Shown here in pieces: positions 14,354 through 16,681 of a stretch of DNA of 16,681 bases; the first letter of the stretch is position 1; each line of letters begins with the position of its first letter. The notes beneath the pieces are model-generated. The model searched no databases, was not told the origin of the DNA, and saw nothing but the letters and a program-made list of their open reading frames with translations. The position numbers and the translations under genes were made by a program. Origin of the DNA: Eubacterium sp. TM05-53 (GTDB lineage Bacteria; Bacillota_I; Bacilli_A; Erysipelotrichales; Erysipelotrichaceae); the NCBI RefSeq assembly GCF_003436425.1, contig NZ_QSPK01000053.1, positions 1 to 16,681 on the forward strand, written 5' to 3'.

Positions 14354-15781
14354 ATGACATTTGAACAAATGAATTTAGATCAAAATATTATACAAGCCTT
14401 ACATACATTAGGCTATGAAAAACCATTACCTGTACAAGAACAAGTTATCCCGAATATTCTTTCGGGAACGGATTGTATTGTCAAATCAAGAACGGGTAGT
14501 GGAAAAACCGCATCCTTTGCGATTCCCATTATTCAAAATCTAGAAATTGATGAAAGAAGCCCACAAGCATTGGTACTAACGCCGACTCGAGAACTAGCTT
14601 TACAGATTCAACAAGATTTTGATCGTATTGGAACTTTCAAAAAAATCAAGACTCTACCTATTTTTGGTAAGCAGCCATTTAAGTTTCAAAAGGAAGATTT
14701 GAAACAAAGATGCCACGTAGTGATTGGTACGCCAGGAAGAGTTTTGGATCATCTGCAACAAGAAACATTAGATCCATCAAAAATTAAATATGTGGTCTTG
14801 GATGAAGCCGATGAAATGTTGAATATGAACTTTTTGGATGAGGTACAAGCCATTTTAAAATATATGCCTAAAAAACACGTGACTTGTTTATTTAGTGCAA
14901 CGTATCCTGCAGTGATTCAAAGAATGAGTAAGAAGTATTTGTATAAACCAGCAAAGATTGATCTAACAAGTACTAATAAGCCAAATATTCTAGAAGAAGC
15001 GTATCACGTGAATGAAGAACATAAAGAATTGTTCCTTCTTCATTTATTGGCCTTAAAGAAACCAGAATCTTGTATGATCTTTTGTAAGACACAGGCAAGA
15101 GTGGATGAAGTCTATGAGTGTTTAGAAAAGAATCAAGTCAGTGTAGATAAGATTCATGGCGGTATGATGCAAGAAGAACGACTATCGCATATGCGACGCT
15201 TTAAAAAAGGCAAGGTACGTATTTTAGTTTGTACTGATGTCGCCAGTCGAGGAATCGATGTCTTTAAAGTCGAAATGATTATTAACTACGATATGCCTAG
15301 TCCTGTTGAAACATATACACATCGTATTGGACGCAGTGGAAGAGTCGATGAAAAAGGTTTAGCTATAAGTTTAGTCAATGAATATGATGGTATACGAAAA
15401 GAAAAACTGGAAGAATATCTAGGTTATAACTTGCCATTTAAAGAAGAGGGCGAAGTCTATTTAAGCGATTTGGATGTATTAGATTCATTAAAAGAATCCA
15501 ACCGAGTTGTGGTAGATAAATCCAAAGATTTAAGAAAAGGCATCACTAAAATTTATCTAAATGGCGGAAAGAATAAGAAGATTCGTCCAGGCGATATTGT
15601 AGGAGCTATCTGTGAAATTGATGGAGTGACTGTCGATGATATTGGAGTCATTCAAGTGCAGGATCATCAATCGTATGTGGATATCTTAAATGATAAGGGA
15701 AAACTTGTATTAAAAAATCTAAAAACAATTAAAGGAAAAACATTGCGTATTCAAAAGGCAAAAATTGGATTTGGTCACTAG
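14354..15781 (+). CDS. dbpA: DEAD-box ATP-dependent RNA helicase, DbpA/YxiN type
   Basis: A 475-residue cytosolic RNA helicase. Motifs in order: Q motif with P-V-Q-E-Q (26-30), motif I S-R-T-G-S-G-K-T (K51), Ia P-T-R-E-L-A (77-82), T-P-G-R (126-129), II D-E-A-D (150-153), III S-A-T (181-183), IV M-I-F-C-K-T (241-246), V T-D-V-A-S-R-G-I-D, and VI H-R-I-G-R-S-G-R (323-330). Residues ~397-470 form the DbpA RNA-binding domain (F/Y-x-N-G-G-K-x-K-K-I-R, then D-G-V-x-x-D-D-I-G), which in DbpA/YxiN recognises hairpin 92 of 23S rRNA during large-subunit assembly. Length equals Bacillus YxiN (about 480), and the F-G-K in place of the usual Ib G-G is also seen in YxiN. Monocistronic, with own promoter and terminator. 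Confidence 0.95.
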   Translation: MTFEQMNLDQNIIQALHTLGYEKPLPVQEQVIPNILSGTDCIVKSRTGSGKTASFAIPIIQNLEIDERSPQALVLTPTRELALQIQQDFDRIGTFKKIKTLPIFGKQPFKFQKEDLKQRCHVVIGTPGRVLDHLQQETLDPSKIKYVVLDEADEMLNMNFLDEVQAILKYMPKKHVTCLFSATYPAVIQRMSKKYLYKPAKIDLTSTNKPNILEEAYHVNEEHKELFLLHLLALKKPESCMIFCKTQARVDEVYECLEKNQVSVDKIHGGMMQEERLSHMRRFKKGKVRILVCTDVASRGIDVFKVEMIINYDMPSPVETYTHRIGRSGRVDEKGLAISLVNEYDGIRKEKLEEYLGYNLPFKEEGEVYLSDLDVLDSLKESNRVVVDKSKDLRKGITKIYLNGGKNKKIRPGDIVGAICEIDGVTVDDIGVIQVQDHQSYVDILNDKGKLVLKNLKTIKGKTLRIQKAKIGFGH

Positions 15782-15800
15782 ACCAGATCCATTTATTTTT
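15767..15800. terminator. Bidirectional terminator between dbpA and the AIM24-like gene
   Basis: A 10-bp stem (GGATTTGGTC with GACCAGATCC, one G-U pair) and an ACTA loop overlap the last dbpA codons and the stop. It is followed by ATTTATTTTT on the plus strand and by AATTTTTG on the minus strand, so it can serve both convergent genes. Confidence 0.8.
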
Positions 15801-16602
15801 GTGATTTTGGAAATACGACATCTGATATACCTGTAATACCGCCGACTGGTTTTAATAAGATTCTACCTGTACCTCTGTAGACATTGACTAAACCTTCACC
15901 ACTTGCGGCAGAACCAATCAAAGTTTTGCCACTTCTTTCAACCGTGAATTCTAAAGATTTTGACCAAGCAATCGCCATGTTTCCATCAATCTTAATAACA
16001 TCATTATTTAACTCTACTTCAATCAATTCTTTTTGTGGTACATCACATTCTAAAGCTACGACACCACCAGGTGCACTGAACGATAGGTTAAAGAAACCTT
16101 CCTGTCCTGCAATGGCACTACTTAGATTTGTTCTTGCGACAATACTTTGTTTAATGTGAGATTCGCAAGCCATGAATAAGCCATCATCAATGACCATACC
16201 ACCATTCCAATTTACTAGATCCGTAAGAATAATGTGTTTAAAAGTTGGCTCTAGAACTAATACACCCGTACCCGTGTATTCTGGTTTAATTGTGGATTCT
16301 CCACTTGCCTTTGCCATGAATGATTTCTTTAGAAAATCACCAGCCCCTTTGATTCCTGTTGTAGCTTGCACATCCCCTACCATAAACTGCATAGCTCCTG
16401 GTTGAATTGTGACATCCGAAACTTTTAGATCACACATTAATGTTTTTCTTCGAATATCCATAAGCCCGGAAAAATACGCTATTTGTGCACTGTTAGGAGT
16501 CACACTTAAATCTTTTTGGTACTCAATGACCGTAAACCCTTTTTCTTGACTAATGACTTTAACGTCATCGTTGTCCCAGAAATTTTTAATTTTAAAACTC
16601 AT
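15793..16602 (-). CDS. AIM24-family (TIGR00266) protein
   Basis: The start is the ATG ending at 16602, because AAAGGAG abuts the earlier ATG (16611) but sits 9 bases from this one; 269 residues, normal for the family. It is an almost all-beta, Gly-rich protein matching AIM24/TIGR00266: Q-P-G-A-M-Q-F-M near residue 70, G-E-S-T-I-K-P-E-Y-T-G-T-G (about 102-114), L-E-P-T-F-K-H-I, the D-D-G-L-F-M-A-C segment, A-P-G-G-V-V-A-L and the closing Y-R-G-T-G-R-I-L-L-K-P. The fold is a beta-sandwich/trimer of unknown biochemical role in bacteria, usually cytosolic; the yeast name-giver acts at mitochondrial inner-membrane organisation. Last gene in the window on this strand, promoter likely in 16612-16681. 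Function inferred at family level only. Confidence 0.87.
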   Translation of the reverse strand: MSFKIKNFWDNDDVKVISQEKGFTVIEYQKDLSVTPNSAQIAYFSGLMDIRRKTLMCDLKVSDVTIQPGAMQFMVGDVQATTGIKGAGDFLKKSFMAKASGESTIKPEYTGTGVLVLEPTFKHIILTDLVNWNGGMVIDDGLFMACESHIKQSIVARTNLSSAIAGQEGFFNLSFSAPGGVVALECDVPQKELIEVELNNDVIKIDGNMAIAWSKSLEFTVERSGKTLIGSAASGEGLVNVYRGTGRILLKPVGGITGISDVVFPKSQK

Positions 16603-16611
16603 AATGATCAT

Positions 16612-16681
16612 CTCCTTTATTTAACGTCAACTTCTCGTGATTTATAAACATCTATAATTTCAAATGATTAAAAATAGTCTA
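16612..16681. other. AT-rich intergenic end of window
   Basis: About 70 bases upstream of the AIM24-like gene, with an SD at its left edge. TATAAA on the minus strand (16641-16646) and TATAAT on the plus strand (16653-16658) are candidate -10 boxes, but neither has a good -35, so no promoter is assigned. The neighbour to the right is out of view. Confidence 0.4.

Noticed and set aside
15884..16405. Two plus-strand open frames opposite the AIM24-like gene
   Set aside because: Antisense shadows with Ser/Pro/Thr-biased composition; the minus-strand gene has clear family motifs and an SD.
1..16681. CRISPR array, insertion sequence, prophage or tRNA/rRNA genes
   Set aside because: No direct repeats with spacers, no transposase or integrase motifs, and no tRNA-like cloverleaf or rRNA sequence was seen on reading both strands.

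Overview
The window looks like chromosomal DNA of a low-GC, Gram-positive Firmicute. The gene order rodZ-like, pgsA, cinA C-terminal domain, recA is the classic Firmicute block. Shine-Dalgarno (SD) sequences are strong and purine rich, intergenic gaps are short, and intrinsic terminators are abundant. TGA serves as a stop codon (yitT-like and PIN-like genes), so this is not a Mollicute with code 4. An Erysipelotrichia-like gut or oral bacterium is my best guess, from overall protein flavour only. No rRNA, tRNA, CRISPR array, insertion sequence or phage gene is visible.

Layout. Bases 1-814 hold the 3' end of an Ntn-type linear amide hydrolase (C45 / choloylglycine hydrolase superfamily) followed by a MarR regulator. 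A terminator and a promoter then lead into a tightly overlapping trio (900-3798): a YitT-like membrane protein, a Cof-type HAD phosphatase and an HI0933/YhiN-type flavoprotein. Converging on it is a two-gene minus-strand operon, a PIN-like (NYN/PIN7-type) protein and msrA. The two blocks meet at a hairpin that contains both stop codons. From a divergent promoter region near 5050-5120 the plus strand carries rodZ-like, pgsA, pncC (standalone CinA C-terminal domain) and recA, all overlapping. A hairpin separates these from pncA and pncB. The minus strand then carries a three-gene operon: a transglutaminase-like protein, a class I glutamine-amidotransferase-like peptidase (PuuD type) and an S10-type serine carboxypeptidase. 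A small unrecognised gene, a DbpA/YxiN-type DEAD-box helicase and an AIM24-family protein finish the window.

How the genes fit together. Three pyridine-salvage enzymes (PncC, PncA, PncB) flank recA. Together they would feed both free nicotinamide and NMN, the by-product of NAD-dependent DNA ligase, back to nicotinate mononucleotide. The minus-strand trio combines three cytosolic amide or peptide hydrolase folds in one translationally coupled unit. This suggests stepwise breakdown of an unusual peptide or gamma-glutamyl substrate and is the best candidate here for an undescribed pathway. Other points worth a look are two histidines replaced in RecA, a rodZ tail of Asp-Tyr repeats that runs 41 nt into pgsA, and two possible leaderless transcripts. 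Most of the rest is ordinary housekeeping sequence.
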